A DNA stretch of 64,000 nucleotides from Bog-473 sp963736525 (lineage in GTDB: Bacteria > Actinomycetota > Acidimicrobiia > Acidimicrobiales > RAAP-2), in contig CAVTPF010000013.1 in the NCBI GenBank assembly GCA_963736525.1, forward strand, positions 242,702 through 306,701. The letters are read 5' to 3'. The position numbers were made by a program, and so were the translations under genes. The notes under the pieces were generated by a model. The model was given only the letters and a program-made list of their open reading frames with translations. It searched no databases and was not told the origin of the DNA. Below are positions 28,711 through 39,328 of this stretch, in pieces (the stretch's first letter is position 1; every line of letters begins with the position of its first letter).

Positions 28711-30836
28711 TCAGGTGCCCGGCACGCCCCCGGCGACGACGCCCCGGAGCAGCAGGGAGACCGCCTCGCGGGCCGCCACCGCCACCTCGGTGTCCGCTGC
28801 GGTGTGCGAGACCTGCTGCGCCAGGTCGGCCACCGACTTCATGGTGCGCACGAAGTCCCCCGGCGCCAGCTGGCCGACGTCGCGGGCAGCCACGCCCAGG
28901 GCGGTCGAGAACGACGCCCCCCTGGCCCACGACGCCACCGCGGTCGCCAGGCCGGGCGCCGGCTGCCGTGTGCGGGGAACGAGATGTGCCTCCTCGACGC
29001 CGTGGATGCGCTCCGCCATGGCGCTGACGGCCTCGCAGCGCCTGGCGAGCTCGGCGGTCCGCTTGTCGCCCAGGCGGTCCTGCAACTGGACCCGCCGCTT
29101 TCCCCGGCGCGGGCCGTGCTGGGCCGGGGGTGCGCCGGGCCCGGCGGGGCTCGAAGACGACGGCCGAGAGCACGCCGGCGAGCACGGCGGGCTCGGCTCC
29201 GGAGAACGCGTCGCTGCCCAAGGCCTCGGCGATCAGCAGGTCGGCTTCGTGGTAGATGCGGGACAGCCGGTGGCCGGCGGGTGTCAGGGTCCAACCGTCG
29301 ACGTACCCCATCTGCTCCAGCACCGTGACCCGGTGCCTCAGCTGCCGCAACAGGAGATCCGGCTTGCGTGCCTGCCATTGGGCGAAGGACCGCTGCAGCA
29401 CGGCGCCCGCCGTGTCCCGGTCGAAGCGCGCGCACGAGGTTGACGGCGAGGTTGTACGTCGGCCGAAAGGCCGAGCGCAGGTCCGGCGGCGGTGCAGAAG
29501 CGACCCGGGCGGCCTCGGCGAAGGTGATCTCGCTCGACCACTCGACGACGGCGTGCCCCTCCTCGTCGAGGCCGCGCCGCCCGGCCCGCCCGGTCAGCTG
29601 GAGGTACTCACCAGAGGTGAGCGTTGCCCGCCCGCGCCGCCGTACTTCGTGAACCGCTCGATCACCACCGACCGGGCCGGCATGTTGATGCCGAGCGAGA
29701 GCGTCTCGGTGGCGAAGACGACCTTCAGGAGCCCGGCTGCGAAGCATTCCTCCACCGTCTCGCGGAAGACCGGCACCAGGCCGGCGTGGTGGGCCGCCAC
29801 GCCCCGCTCGAGACCCTCGAGCCACTCGTGGTAGCCGAGCACGTCGAGGTCCTCGTCCGCCGAGGAACTCGACCCGGCGCTCGACGACCTGGCGTATCGC
29901 CGAACGCTCCGACGCGTCGGTCAGGCGGACGCCGTCGCGCACGACCTGGCGCACGGCGTCGTCGCAGGCCGCCCGGCTGAAGATGAAGACGATGGCGGGC
30001 AGCATCTCGCAGCGGTCCAGCTCCTCGACCACCTCGGTGCGTCGCGGGGCGCGAAAGGGCAGGCGGGGGGCCCGGCCCCGTACCTGCCAGTGGGCCGAGC
30101 GGCCCCGCAGCGCCCGGCGCACCGCCTGGTCGATGCGCAGCCCCTCTTCACCGGGCCGGCCGTTCTCCTGCAGCAGCGGGAGCAGGAGCACCTCGCCGTC
30201 CTCCCGGCGGACGACGGCGAAGTGGTGGCGCAGGACGATCGGCCGGTGCCGCTCGACGATCACCGCGGTGTCGCCCCGGACCGACCGCAGCCATCCACCC
30301 AGCTCGTCGACGTTGTTCACCGTGGCCGAGAGGCACACGAAGCGGACCTCGGCGGGCGAGAGGACGAGCACCTCCTCCCACACCCCGCCCCGGTAGGGGT
30401 CCTGAATGAAGTGCACCTCGTCGAGGACCACCGTGTGGAGCCCCTCGAGGAGATCCGACCCGGCCAGGAGCATGTTGCGCAGCACCTCGGTGGTCATCAC
30501 GACGACGGGCGCTCGGGGCCGGACGGTGGTGTCGCCGGTCAGCAGCCCGATGTGGTCCTCGCCGTACGCCGCCACCAGCTCGCCGTACTTCTGGTTGGAC
30601 AGGGCCTTGAGCGGCGTCGTGTAGAAGGCCTTCCCGCGCGCGCACAGGGCCCGGTGCACGGCGTAGGCGGCGACCAGCGTCTTGCCCGACCCCGTCGGGG
30701 CGGACACGAGGACGCCGTGATCGGCGTCGAGGGCGCGGAGCGCCTCGCGTTGGAAGTCGTCGAGGTCGAACGGCAGGTCGGCTTCGAACTCCGCGGCGTC
30801 GGCCGTCTCTTCGACGGGCCACGGGGATCCGCTCAA
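28711..30836 (-). CDS. helY: HelY/Mtr4-like DEAD/DExH-box RNA helicase (frameshifted)
   Basis: The TTG start at 30836 overlaps the tatC stop (TTGA). Helicase motifs appear in order: DDFQREALRALDADHGVLVS, APTGSGKTLVAAYAVHRAL, TTPLKALSNQKYGEL, LTGDTTVRP, MTTEVLRNML, VVLDEVHFIQD (DEVH box), VCLSATVNNVDELGGWL, FIFSRAACDDAVRQV, VVFATETLSLGINMPARSVV and QLTGRAGRRGLDEEGHAVV. The C-terminal helical domain is in two more frames (DLVVAR-type region replaced by GFLR-like LRQLRHRVTVLEQMGYVDGW and ELARRCEAVSAMAERIHGVE). About 705 residues, shorter than mycobacterial HelY (about 900). Likely role: RNA unwinding during decay. Confidence 0.87.
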
Positions 30837-31795
30837 CGCCCGAGCAGCTTCCCGATCCCGATGGAGATGAAGTAGAAGGCCACGAGGGGGACGGCGAGGG
30901 CGAACATGGAGAAGGGATCGGAGCTCGGCGTGAAGACCGCCGCGACGACCACGATGATGATGACCGCCCAACGCCAGGAGCGGAGCAGCCGGGCGGGCGT
31001 GACGACGCGGGCGAGCTCGAGCGACACCAGCACGACGGGGAACTCGAAGGTCAGCCCGAAGATCGTCATCATCAACAGGATCAGTCCCAGATACGGGATC
31101 GGGTCGTAGATCGCCTGGAGGTTCGGGCCCCCGACGGACTTCAGCCAGCCCAGCGCGTGGGGCAGGGTGATGTAGGCGGTCGCCGCCCCGAGCGAGGAAG
31201 AGCACGAAGGCGCTCAGCACGAAGGGGATGGCGTAGCGCCGCTCGGACGCCTTGAGGCCGGGGGTGACGAAGCGCCAGACCTGGAACAGGATCACGGGCG
31301 AGGCCAGGACGAGGCCACCGAAGAGAGCGATCTTCACCCGGAGCGAGAGGCCGTCGAGCGGCGACGTCACGAAGAGGTTGCAGGTGCCGTTGGACGTGAT
31401 GAGCAACGAGCCGGTCGACGGCTCGTGTGGTGCACGGTCGACGCGTCGACCGTGCACAGCGGTCGCAGGAGGAAGTGCAGGATCGGCTCGTAGGCGAAGA
31501 CGGCGACCGTGGCGGCGACGACGAAGGCGATGACGCAGACGATCACCCGCCGCCGCAGCTCGCCGAGGTGCTCGCCGAGCGTCATGTTGTCCGGCGACGG
31601 CCGGCTCTTCCGCTTGGCCGTGAAGGGAAGGGTCACCACGGCGAGCCGCTTCAGTTGAGGCTGGGATCGCCGGGGACGACGACCCCGGACGCCGGGGGCG
31701 ACGTCCGGGGTCGGGGCGGGGTCGGCGGACCATCCGGCCGCGGATCGGGGTCGGCAGCCAGGCGGCGGCGCCGCCGGGGCGTCGGGCGGCGTCAC
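30833..31795 (-). CDS. tatC: Twin-arginine translocase subunit TatC (frameshifted)
   Basis: TatC is the six-helix receptor for twin-arginine signal peptides. The conserved N-terminal element is MTLGEHLGELRRRVIVCVIA at about 31585. Then come VFAYEPILHFLLRPL, GTCNLFVTSPLDGLSLRVKI, VLASPVILFQVWRFVTPGLK, ERRYAIPFVLSAFVLFL, ITLPHALGWLKSVGG, MMTIFGLTFEFPVVLVSLEL and WAVIIIVVVAAVFTPSSDPF. Slips lie near 31425, 31190 and 31065. A GTG at 31795 overlaps the TatA/B stop (GTGA) and may be the start, but it would add an odd Pro-rich head; GTG 31636 or ATG 31585 are alternatives. Confidence 0.9.
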
Positions 31796-32108
31796 GGGGA
31801 CTCCTGCGGCGCGGCCGCTCGGCGTCGGCCGGTGGCTGGAACGACCCGTCGGGCTCCTCGTCCGAGGACATGTTCGAGAGGTGGTCGAGCAAGGCCGACG
31901 GCGAACGGGCCAGGCGGGCGATCTCGGAGGTCGGGGGCAGGTCGGGCATGGAACTTCGCACCTCGGACTCCATGCGGTGGCGGAACTCGTTGAACGAGCG
32001 CCACGCTCCGCCGACCTGCCGTGCCACCTGGGGCAGCCGATCAGGCCCCAGAAGGATGATGGCGACCACGGCGATCACGAGCAGCTTGCCTGGGTCGAGG
32101 TTGAACAT
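31792..32108 (-). CDS. TatA/TatB-type subunit of twin-arginine translocase
   Basis: ATG 32108 gives MFNLDPGKLLVIAVVAIILL, a single N-terminal membrane helix, then GPDRLPQVARQVGGAWRSFN, an amphipathic helix, and EFRHRMESEVRSSMPDLPPT. GPDRLP at the helix junction is the family signature. The charged linker and length (about 105 residues) fit TatB or an actinobacterial TatA; the sequence alone does not separate them. A one-base slip near 31825 is needed to reach the stop that overlaps tatC. Only one TatA/B gene is present here. Confidence 0.82.
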
Positions 32109-32130
32109 GTGTCTTCACTCTACGGTGCCG

Positions 32131-33495
32131 CTACAGCGACTGGATGAGCCGTTCCACCCGCTCGTCGTGCGACTTGAAGGGGTCCTTGAGCAGCACGGTG
32201 CGTTGGGCCTGGTCGTTGAGCTTGAGGTGGACCCAGTCCACCGTGAAGTCGCGCCGGCGTTCCTTGGCCCGCTTGACGAAGGCGCCGCGCAGCCGGGCCC
32301 GTGTCGTCTCCGGCGGCTTCGTCATGGCCTCGGTGATGGCCTCGTCCGTGCAGGTGCGTTCCATCTCGTCACGCTGTTGCAACTTGTAGAACAAGCCCAC
32401 GGCTGCGGTCGACGTCGTGGTACATGAGGTCGATCATCGCCACCTTGGGGTGCGAGAGCGAGACGTCGTGGCGGGCTCGCATCTGTTCGACCAGCCGGTA
32501 CTTGGCCACCCAGTCGCACTCGCGCCACAGTGACGTCGGGTCCGCCTCGAGGCCCTTGAGGCAGTGCTCCCACATGTCGAGGGCCCGGTCCTCCTCGGGG
32601 GACAGCCCGCGCCGCTCCCGGAACTTGAGCGCCCGCTCGAGGTACTCGGTCTGGATGTCGAGGGCCCGCATCTCGCGGCCGTTGGCCAGCCGCACCCGGC
32701 GTTGGCAGGTGATGTCGTGGCTGATCTCCCGGATGGCCCGGATGGGGTTCTCGAGCGTGAGGTCGCGCAGCACCGTCGAGGAGTCCTCGAGCATGGCGAG
32801 GAGGATCGACGTCGTGCCGATCTTCAAGAAGGTGGCGTACTCGCTCATGTTGGAGTCGCCGACGATGACGTGGAGGCGGCGGAAGCGCTCGGCGTCGGCG
32901 TGCGGCTCGTCCCGGGTGTTGATGATGGGCCGGCTCCGGGTGGTCGCCGACGAGACGCCCTCCCAGATGTGCTCGGCCCGCTGGCTCAGGCAGAAGACGG
33001 CGCCGCGCGCCGTCTGGAGCACCTTGCCGGCGCCGGCGTAGATCTGGCGGCGAGACCAGGAACGGGATGAGGACCTCGGTGTAGCGGTTGAACTCGTCGT
33101 TGCGCTCGGTCAGGTAGTTCTCGTGGCAGCCGTAGGAGTTGCCGACCGAGTCGGTGTTGTTCTTGAAGAGGTAGACGTCGCCGCGGATGCCCTCCTCGCG
33201 CAGGCGCGCCTGGGCACCGGTCGACCAGCTGCGCGCAGGATCCACTCCCCTGCCTTGTCGTGGGTGACCACGTCGCTGATCCGGTCGCACTCGGGGGTGG
33301 CGTACTCGGGGTGGCTGCCGACGTCGAGGTAGAGCCGGGCGCCGTTCTCCAGGAACACGTTGGACGAGCGGCCCCAGCTGACGACCACGCGCGGAAGAGG
33401 TAGCGCGCCACCTCGTCGGGGCTGAGCCGGCGCTGGCCGCGGAGGGTGAAGGTCACCCCGTACTCGTTCTCGACGCCGAAGATGCGCCGCTCCAC
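32131..33495 (-). CDS. pafA: Pup--protein ligase PafA (frameshifted)
   Basis: PafA links the C-terminal Glu of deamidated Pup to substrate lysines. GTG 33495 gives ERRIFGVENEYGVTFTLRGQ, then VVSWGRSSNVFLENGARLYL, DVGSHPEYATPECDRISDVV, DVYLFKNNTDSVGNSYGCHE, GAVFCLSQRAEHIWEGVSSA, TTRSRPIINTRDEPHADAER, VGDSNMSEYATFLKIGTTS and the C-terminal VDWVHLKLNDQAQRTVLLKD. VENEYG carries the catalytic Glu and the GCHENY region binds ATP and magnesium. DEPHADAE and LNDQAQR identify PafA rather than Dop. Restored length is about 455 residues, as expected. At least four frame changes (near 33395, 33230, 33050, 32400). Confidence 0.94.
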
Positions 33496-33514
33496 CGGGC
33501 CACCGTACAGCCGA

Positions 33515-34194
33515 CTAGGCCAGCAGTTGTGCCAGCTCCTCGTCGCTCGATCGCTGCGGAAGGTGCGCCGGCCGTTGCCCCGGCTCAGGATGGCCACCTC
33601 GAGGTCGCCCGCCGCCAGGGTGCGGTCGGGCCGGCCAGCGCCGCCACGGCGGCCTTGAGCGCCGTCGCCAGGTCCCAGTCGGGCCGCCAGGCCGCCGCCA
33701 CCCGCTCCGCGATGGTCTCGGCGTCGCCGCCGAGCACGGCGAAGCGGTCCTCGTCGGTGATCGTGCCCTCGTAGGCGATGTGGTACAGCTGGTCGGGCTC
33801 GGTCGTCGCCGAGCTCGGCCACCAGGATCTCGACCTCGAGCGGCTTCATCTCGTGGGTGAAGACGTTGCCGAGGTACTGGGCGTAGAGGTTGGCCAGCGA
33901 CCGGGCGTCGACGTCCTCGCGGCTGAAGGCGTAACCCTTGGTGTCGGCGTGCCGGACGCCCGGCCACCCGGAGCTGGTCGTACTCGTTGTACTTGCCCAC
34001 CCCGCCGAAGGCGATGCGGTCGTAGATCTCGCTGATCTTGTGCAGCGAGCGCGACGGGTTCTCGGCGACGATCGACGATGCCGTACGTCGTAGGTGGTGG
34101 CCACGAGCGAGCGGCCCCGGGCGATGCCCTTCTGGGCGTACTCGGCCCGGTCCTTCATGACCTGCTCGGGCGCGACGTAGAAGGGCATGCTCAT
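33515..34194 (-). CDS. prcA: Proteasome alpha subunit (frameshifted)
   Basis: The 20S alpha ring gates substrate entry and docks the ATPase. ATG 34194 gives MSMPFYVAPEQVMKDRAEYA, QKGIARGRSLVATTYD, then in other frames VAENPSRSLHKISEIYDRIA, FGGVGKYNEYDQLRV, ADTKGYAFSREDVDARSLAN, LYAQYLGNVFTHEMKPLEVE and LEVAILSRGNGRRTF, ending ISDEELAQLLA. The N-terminal SPEQ/APEQ-x-MKDRAE-x-A-x-KGIARG is the bacterial PrcA signature. Frame changes lie near 34080, 33965, 33800, 33630 and 33545. The start overlaps the prcB stop (ATGA) and the stop is 19 bases before pafA. Confidence 0.92.
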
Positions 34195-35006
34195 GGGGCC
34201 GCCACGCTCCGCCTGCTTGGCCGGCGCCGATCAGGGCGGCGAAGCGCTCGGCCACCTCGTCCTCGGGCACCTCGCGGTAGCCCGTCGGCGTCGACCACGG
34301 CGACGATCGGGTAGATGCCGCGGACCAGGTCGGGGCCGCCGGTCGCCGGAGTCCTCGTCGGCCGCCTCGTAGAGGGACTGGATGGCCAGGTCGACCGCCT
34401 CGTCCGTGGCCAGGCCCTCGCGCCAGCCCGAGCTTGATGGTGCTGCGGGCGTCGCGGCCGCCCGAGCCGGTGGCCTGGAAGTCGGTGTCCTCGTAGTGGC
34501 CGCCGGTGACGTCGTAGTTGAAGATGCGCCCGGTGCCGCGGGCGCGTGTCGTAGCCGGCGAAGAGCGGGACGACGGCCAGGCCCTGCATGGCCAGGGGCA
34601 GGTGCTGGCGGACCATCTGGGCCAGCTGGTTGGCCTTGCCCTCGAGGCGAGAGGGTCGACGCCCTCGACCTTCTCGTAGTGCTCGAGCTGGACCTGGAAG
34701 AGGCGGACCATCTCGACCGCCATGCCGGCCGTCCCGGCGATGGCCACCGCCGAGTAGCGGTCGGCCGGGAAGACCTTCTCCATGGCGTGGTGGGCGATGA
34801 TGTTGCCCGCGGTGGCCCGGCGGTCGCCGGCCATCACGACGCCGTCGGCGTAGCGCAGGGCCACCACGGTGGTGCCGTGGGGCACGGCGGACGGCGTGCC
34901 GCCTCGGGCGCGCGCGGCGTGCGTCGGCCGGCCCGACGGTCAGGCGCAGCAGGCCGACGAAGTCCGGACCCGGATCACGCTCCGGGGGGAAGAGGGGGAG
35001 CGCCAC
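34191..35006 (-). CDS. prcB: Proteasome beta subunit with propeptide (frameshifted)
   Basis: GTG 35006 follows the pup stop by 6 bases. A propeptide (ALPLFPPERDPGPDFVGLLR) ends at PHG, and the mature protein would start TTVVALRYADGVVMAGDRRA, the first Thr being the nucleophile. Then come TAGNIIAHHAMEKVFPADRY, VAIAGTAGMAVEMVRLFQVQ, LEHYEKVEGVDPLA, KANQLAQMVRQHLPLAMQGL, AVVPLFAGYD, IFNYDVTGGHYEDTDFQATG, LATDEAVDLAIQSLYEAADE, GGPDLVRGIYPIVAVVDADG and YREVPEDEVAERFAALIGAG. The Asp and Lys/Arg partners of the Thr are in AGDRRA. Frame changes occur about every 100 bases. Confidence 0.93.
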   Translation of the reverse strand: MALPLFPPERDPGPDFVGLLRLTVGPADARRARPRRHAVRRAPRHHRGGPALRRRRRDGRRPPGHRGQHHRPPRHGEGLPGRPLLGGGHRRDGRHGGRDGPPLPGPARALREGRGRRPSRLEGKANQLAQMVRQHLPLAMQGLAVVPLFAGYDTRPRHRAHLQLRRHRRPLRGHRLPGHRLGRPRRPQHHQARAGARAWPRTRRSTWPSSPSTRRPTRTPATGGPDLVRGIYPIVAVVDADGLPRGARGRGGRALRRPDRRRPSRRSVAAP

Positions 35007-35012
35007 CGGCGG

Positions 35013-35221
35013 CTACTGCCCGCCCTTTTGCACGTAGTTGCGGACGAACTCCTCGGCGTTGTCCTCGAGGACCTCGTCGATCTCGTCGAGGAGGTCGTCG
35101 AGCTCGGCCTTGATCTTCTCGCCCCGCTCCGAGGTCGCCGGGGCGGCCTCGGCCACCTCGGTCTCGGTCTCGGTCGTCCGGGTCGTGCCGAGCCCTTCTT
35201 CTTCTGTTCTTGTTCTGCCAT
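35013..35221 (-). CDS. pup: Prokaryotic ubiquitin-like protein Pup (frameshifted)
   Basis: Pup is attached to lysines of target proteins to mark them for the proteasome. ATG 35221 gives MAEQEQKKK; one base slip near 35195 leads to GTTRTTETETEVAEAAPATS, ERGEKIKAELDDLLDEIDEV and LEDNAEEFVRNYVQKGGQ. The C-terminal Gly-Gly-Gln identifies Pup and means that Dop must deamidate the Gln to Glu before PafA can use it. The helical ERGEKIKAELDDLLDEIDE part is the segment that Mpa/ARC binds. About 69 residues, slightly longer than mycobacterial Pup (64). Confidence 0.95.
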
Positions 35222-35257
35222 CGTTCCCTGTCCCCGTCCTGTGCTCGACGTCTTCGC

Positions 35258-36755
35258 CTAGGAGTTGAGCCGATTGAGCAGGTCCGCCGGTCCTGTGCTC
35301 TGGGCCAGGAGCGCTCCGGTGTGCTCGGCTGTTCCCTTCAGGGGGTCCATCATAGGGACGCGCCGCAACGGGTCGGCGCCGATGTCGAAGACGAGGGAAT
35401 CCCAGTTGGCGGTGACCACGGCGTCGGGCCAGCGGGCCAGGCACTTGCCCCGGAACCAGGCCCTCGTGCCCGGCGGCGGCTCGCTCACCGCGGCCGCCAC
35501 CTGCGCCGGCTCGACCAGCGAGCGCATGTCCAGGCGCCGGAACACCGAGCTGTCCGGGCGCAGGTCGTGGTACTGCAAGGCCAGTGCCGCGATCCGGGGG
35601 TCCTTCCACCCGCAGCGAGTGCCGCTCCTGGTAGGCCAGGAGCAGCTCCCGCTTGGCCACCCAGTCCAGCGTGTCGGCCAGCGTGGCCGGGTCGGACTTC
35701 GAGCCCGCCCAGCACGGCCTCCCAGTGCTCCATCACCAGCGCGCCGATCGCGCCGTCGTCGCCCAGGGCGGCCAGGCCGAACTCCTCGGCGTACTTGCGG
35801 GCGGCGCCGAAGAGCTCCCACTGGAGCTCGAGCGCGGTCGCCGTCGACCCGTCGGTCAGCGTCAGCGGCCGCGCCAGCGACAGGTCGGCCGACACCTGGT
35901 GCAGCGCGCGGACGGGGTCGCGACAGGGAGAGGTCGCGGGTCGGGCCGGCGTCGTCCTCGACCATGGCCAGCACGATGGCGGTGGTCCCGACCTTCAAGA
36001 AGGTGGCGATCTCCGACAGGTTGGCGTCGCCGACGATCACGTGCAGGCGCCGGAAGCGCTTGGGGTCGGCGTGGGGCTCGTCGCGTGTGTTGACGATCGG
36101 GCCGCTTCAGCGTCGTCTCGAGCCCGACGATCTCCTCGAAGAACTCGGCCCGCTGCGAGAGCTGGTACTCGACGGTCTCGGAGTCGAGCGCCGGCGTCTC
36201 GGTGCCGACCTTGCCCGACCCGGTGAAGAGCGTGCGCGACACGAAGTGCGGGACGACGCCGTCGATCACCTTGGCGAAGGGGACGGCCCGGTCCATCATG
36301 TAGTTCTCGTGGCAGCCGTAGGAGTTGCCCTTGCCGTCGGAGTTGTTCTTGTAGACGATGGGGGCCGGCTGCTCGGGCATGCGCAGCGAGGCGGCCACCA
36401 TGGCCCGGCGCAGCACCTCCTCGCCGGCCTTGTCGTAGACGAGGCACTCGAGCGGCGTCAGGCACTCGGGGCTCGAGTACTCCGGGTGGGCGTGGTCCAC
36501 GTAGAAGCGGGCGCCGTTGGTGAGCACGGTGTTGGCCAGGTGCGTCTCCACCATGGGGGCCAGGGACCCCTCGCGGGCGAAACCACGGGCGTCGTTCCCG
36601 GGCGTCTCGTCCTCGAAGTCCCAGCCGATCTGCTGCTCCACGTCGGCGGCGTAGGCGTTGACCAGCACCGAGGACGCGGCGATGGGGTTCTGCTCGGGCC
36701 CGGGCGAATGGATGCCGTACTCGGTCTCGATGCCGCAGACCTTGGTGGTGGCCAC
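35258..36755 (-). CDS. dop: Pup deamidase/depupylase Dop (frameshifted)
   Basis: Dop converts the C-terminal Gln of Pup to Glu and also removes Pup from proteins. GTG 36755 gives ATTKVCGIETEYGIHSPGPE, then SSVLVNAYAADVEQQIGWDF, EDETPGNDARGFA, LTNGARFYVDHAHPEYSSPE, IVYKNNSDGKGNSYGCHENY, FTGSGKVGTETP, YQLSQRAEFFEEIVGLETTL, VGDANLSEIATFLKVGTTA and the C-terminal TANWDSLVFDIGADPLRRVP. GIETEYGI holds the catalytic Glu/Asp region and the DFEDETPGNDARGF loop is specific to Dop. Full length about 499 residues is normal. Slips near 36105, 35920, 35705 and 35610. Confidence 0.94.
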
Positions 36756-36771
36756 GGCGCGACCCTAACTT

Positions 36772-38521
36772 CTAGAGGTACTGGCCGGTACCGACCCGCT
36801 CGATCGAACGGCCCCCGTGCACCTCGCGGTCCTCGCGTGAGCAGGGTGCGGACGTAGACGATGCGCTCGCCCTTCTTGCCCGAGATCCGGGCCCAGTCGT
36901 CGGGGTTGGTGGTGTTGGGCAGGTCCTCGTTCTCCTTGTACTCCTGGCGGATCGACTCGAGCAGGTCCGCCGTGCGGATGCCACCGCGCCTCGCCGGCGA
37001 TGACCCGCTTGATGGCCAGCTTCTTGGCCCGGCGCACGATGTTCTCGATCATCGCCCCGGACGCGAAGTCGCGGTAGTACAGGATCTCCTTGTCGCCGTT
37101 CTGGTAGGTGACCTCGAGGAAGCGGTTCTCGTCGTCCTCCCGGTACATCTCGGCCACCGTCTGCTCGATCATCGCCTGCACCGCCTTGTCGGCGTCGCCC
37201 CCGCCGAGGCGGCGGACCTCCTCGGCGTCGAGGGGGAGGTCGGGCGTGAGGTAGCGGCTGAAGATCTGGCCGGCGGCCTCCTCGTTGGGGCGCTCGATCT
37301 TGATCTTCACGTCGAGCCGCCCGGGACGCAGGATGGCCGGGTCGATGAGGTCCTCGCGGTTCGAGGCGCCGATGACGATGACGTCGCGCAGCGACTCGAC
37401 GCCGTCGATCTCGGCCAGGAGCTGGGGCACGATGGTCGACTCCATGTCGGAGCTGATGCCGGTGCCGCGGGTGCGGAAGAGGGACTCCATCTCGTCGAAG
37501 AAGACGATGACGGGCATGCCCTCGTCCGCCTTCTCGCGGGCCCGCTGGAAGACCTGGCGGATCTGGCGCTCGGTCTCGCCGACGTACTTGTTGAGGAGCT
37601 CGGGCCCCTTGATGTTGAGGAAGAAGCTGCGGACGTTGTCGTTGCCCGGTCTTCTCGGCCACCTTCTTGGCCAGCGAGTTGGCCACCGCCTTGGCGATGA
37701 GCGTCTTGCCGCAGCCCGGCGGGCCGTAGAGCAGGATGCCCTTGGGGGCGGGCAGCGAGTACTCGACGAAGAGCTCGCGGTGCATGTAGGGCAGCTCGAC
37801 GGCGTCGGTGATGGCCTCGATCTGGGTGTCGAGCCCGCCGACGTCGGCGTAGGTGATGTCGGGCACCTCTTCGAGGACGAGCTCCTCGCTCTCGAGCTTG
37901 GGCAGCTTCTCGATCAGGAGCTGCGTGCGCACGTCCATCAGCAAGGAGTCGCCGGCCCGCAGCTTGGTGCCCATCATGTCCTCGGAGAGCTCGGCCACCC
38001 GCTCCTCGTCGGCCCGGGCGTAGATCGACGCAGCGGCGCTTGTCCTCGAGCTGCTCCTTCAGGGTGACGACCTCGCCGGAGAACTCCCCGTCGCGGACGA
38101 GCACCACGTTCAGGCTCTCGTTGAGGACGACCTCGTTCCCCTTGCGGATGGCGCCGGGGTCGATGTCGGGGTGCAGGCTCACCCGCATCTTGCGCCCGCT
38201 CGAGAAGACGTCGACCGTGCCGTCCTCGTTGACGCCGAGGAACGTGCCGTAGGCCGCCGGGGGTTGGGTGAGCTTCTCGACCTCCTCGCGCAGGGCGGCC
38301 AGCTGCTCCTTGGCCTGCTGGAGGGTGAAGGTCAGCTTCTCGTTCTGCGAGGTGGCCTGGGCCAGCTGTCCCTTGGACTCGAGCAGGCGCTCCTCGAGGG
38401 CCTGCACCCGGCCCGGGCTCTCCTGCAACCGGCGCCGGAGCGCGTGGATCTCATCCTCGGCATCGGCCAGCTCGGCACGCAGCGCCTCGAGCTGGGCGGC
38501 TTCGTCGGGAGTCGCGGTCAC
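36772..38521 (-). CDS. arc: Proteasomal AAA ATPase ARC/Mpa (frameshifted)
   Basis: This hexameric ATPase binds Pup and threads pupylated proteins into the 20S core. GTG 38521 opens a coiled-coil head (EDEIHALRRRLQESPGRVQA), then OB folds (YGTFLGVNEDGTVDVFSSGR, RKGNEVVLNESLNVVLVRDG), then DITYADVGGLDTQIEAITDA, Walker A LYGPPGCGKTLIAKAVANSL, Walker B VIVFFDEMESLFRTRGTG and sensor IVIGASNREDLIDPAILRPG. The C-terminus reads GRSIERVGTGQYL; GQYL is the tail that inserts in the alpha ring. Slips near 38030, 37650, 36990 and 36840. About 583 residues, normal for the family. Confidence 0.95.
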
Positions 38522-38709
38522 CGCTTGTCACCCTAGCCCTCGCTTCGGCGGGTTTTGCCAGCAACTTGAGTGCACCCGGGATGCGCCAGGACGGCAGGCC
38601 CGGACGGGTACGATGGAGGGGTCGCGAGGCCGGATTGACGGCTCGCGTGACGCCTCACTACGGTCCTCGTGGCCCGTCGGGCGGGTTTCGACAAGGGAGA
38701 ATCAGGTAC

Positions 38710-38946
38710 ATGAAGGTCTGGATCGACCAGGATCTCTGCACGGGCGACGGGCTCTGCGAGGAGATCGCGCCGGCCGTGTTCACCCTCCTCGACGACGGCC
38801 TGGCCTACGTGAAGGAAGACAGCGACATCAAGAGCGACCCGGGTGGCTCGGCCGGTATGGCGGCGGTGCCGGGCGACCTCGAGGACGCGGTGGTCGAGGC
38901 CTCCGAGGAGTGCCCCGGCGAGTGCATCTTCATCGAGCGGGACTGA
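38710..38946 (+). CDS. Small ferredoxin
   Basis: A 78-residue protein starting at ATG 38710 with GGGAGA 11 bases upstream. It reads MKVWIDQDLCTGDGLCEEIA, PAVFTLLDDGLAYVKED and ends with ASEECPGECIFIERD. The CxxxxxC near the N-terminus and CPGEC near the end are the ligands of a single [3Fe-4S] or [4Fe-4S] cluster, as in actinobacterial ferredoxins that serve cytochrome P450s. It is transcribed away from arc, and no P450 is in the window, so the partner is unknown. Confidence 0.88.
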   Translation: MKVWIDQDLCTGDGLCEEIAPAVFTLLDDGLAYVKEDSDIKSDPGGSAGMAAVPGDLEDAVVEASEECPGECIFIERD

Positions 38947-38959
38947 GCGCGCCTCGCCT

Positions 38960-39328
38960 CTAGGGCTCGAGCGCGCCGCCGAGGAGCGCCCGCAGTTCGT
39001 CGTCGGAGATCCCGCTCGGCGTCCTGCGGTCGCTGATCCGTATCGTCCCCTTGCCGCTCGACAGTTTCGGGTGGCGGGCGACGAACCCCCCGTCCCGGTC
39101 GGCGCGCCAGCCGTAGACGGACACCCCGTGCTTCCAGACGCCGAGGTTGAGGCGACGACGGCCCACCCGGTAGGCCGGCATGCCGTACGACAGCGCGACC
39201 TCGGCGTCGGGGTGCTCGCGAGACGATGATGCGGTGCAGCCGGTCGAAGAGCGGGCGCTGCTCCGGGCTGATCGCCTCGATGTACTGCTGCAGGCCCCGT
39301 CGCCCCCGTCGCCCTCGTCGGCGCTCAT
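38960..39328 (-). CDS. DUF1801 (YdhG-like) protein (frameshifted)
   Basis: Joined frames from ATG 39328 read MSADEGDGGDG, then QQYIEAISPEQRPLFDRLHR, REHPDAEVALSYGMPAYRVG, RRRLNLGVWKHGVSVYGWRA, KLSSGKGTIRI and ISDDELRALLGGALEP. The pattern of a helix, EV-x-LSYGMPAYRV and GVWKHGVSVYG is that of DUF1801, an iron-chaperone-like or YdhG fold of unknown role. Two slips lie near 39290 and 39225. Its start overlaps the trmI stop (ATGA), so the two are translated from one message. Confidence 0.75.
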   Translation of the reverse strand: MSADEGDGGDGACSSTSRRSARSSARSSTGCTASSSREHPDAEVALSYGMPAYRVGRRRLNLGVWKHGVSVYGWRADRDGGFVARHPKLSSGKGTIRISDRRTPSGISDDELRALLGGALEP

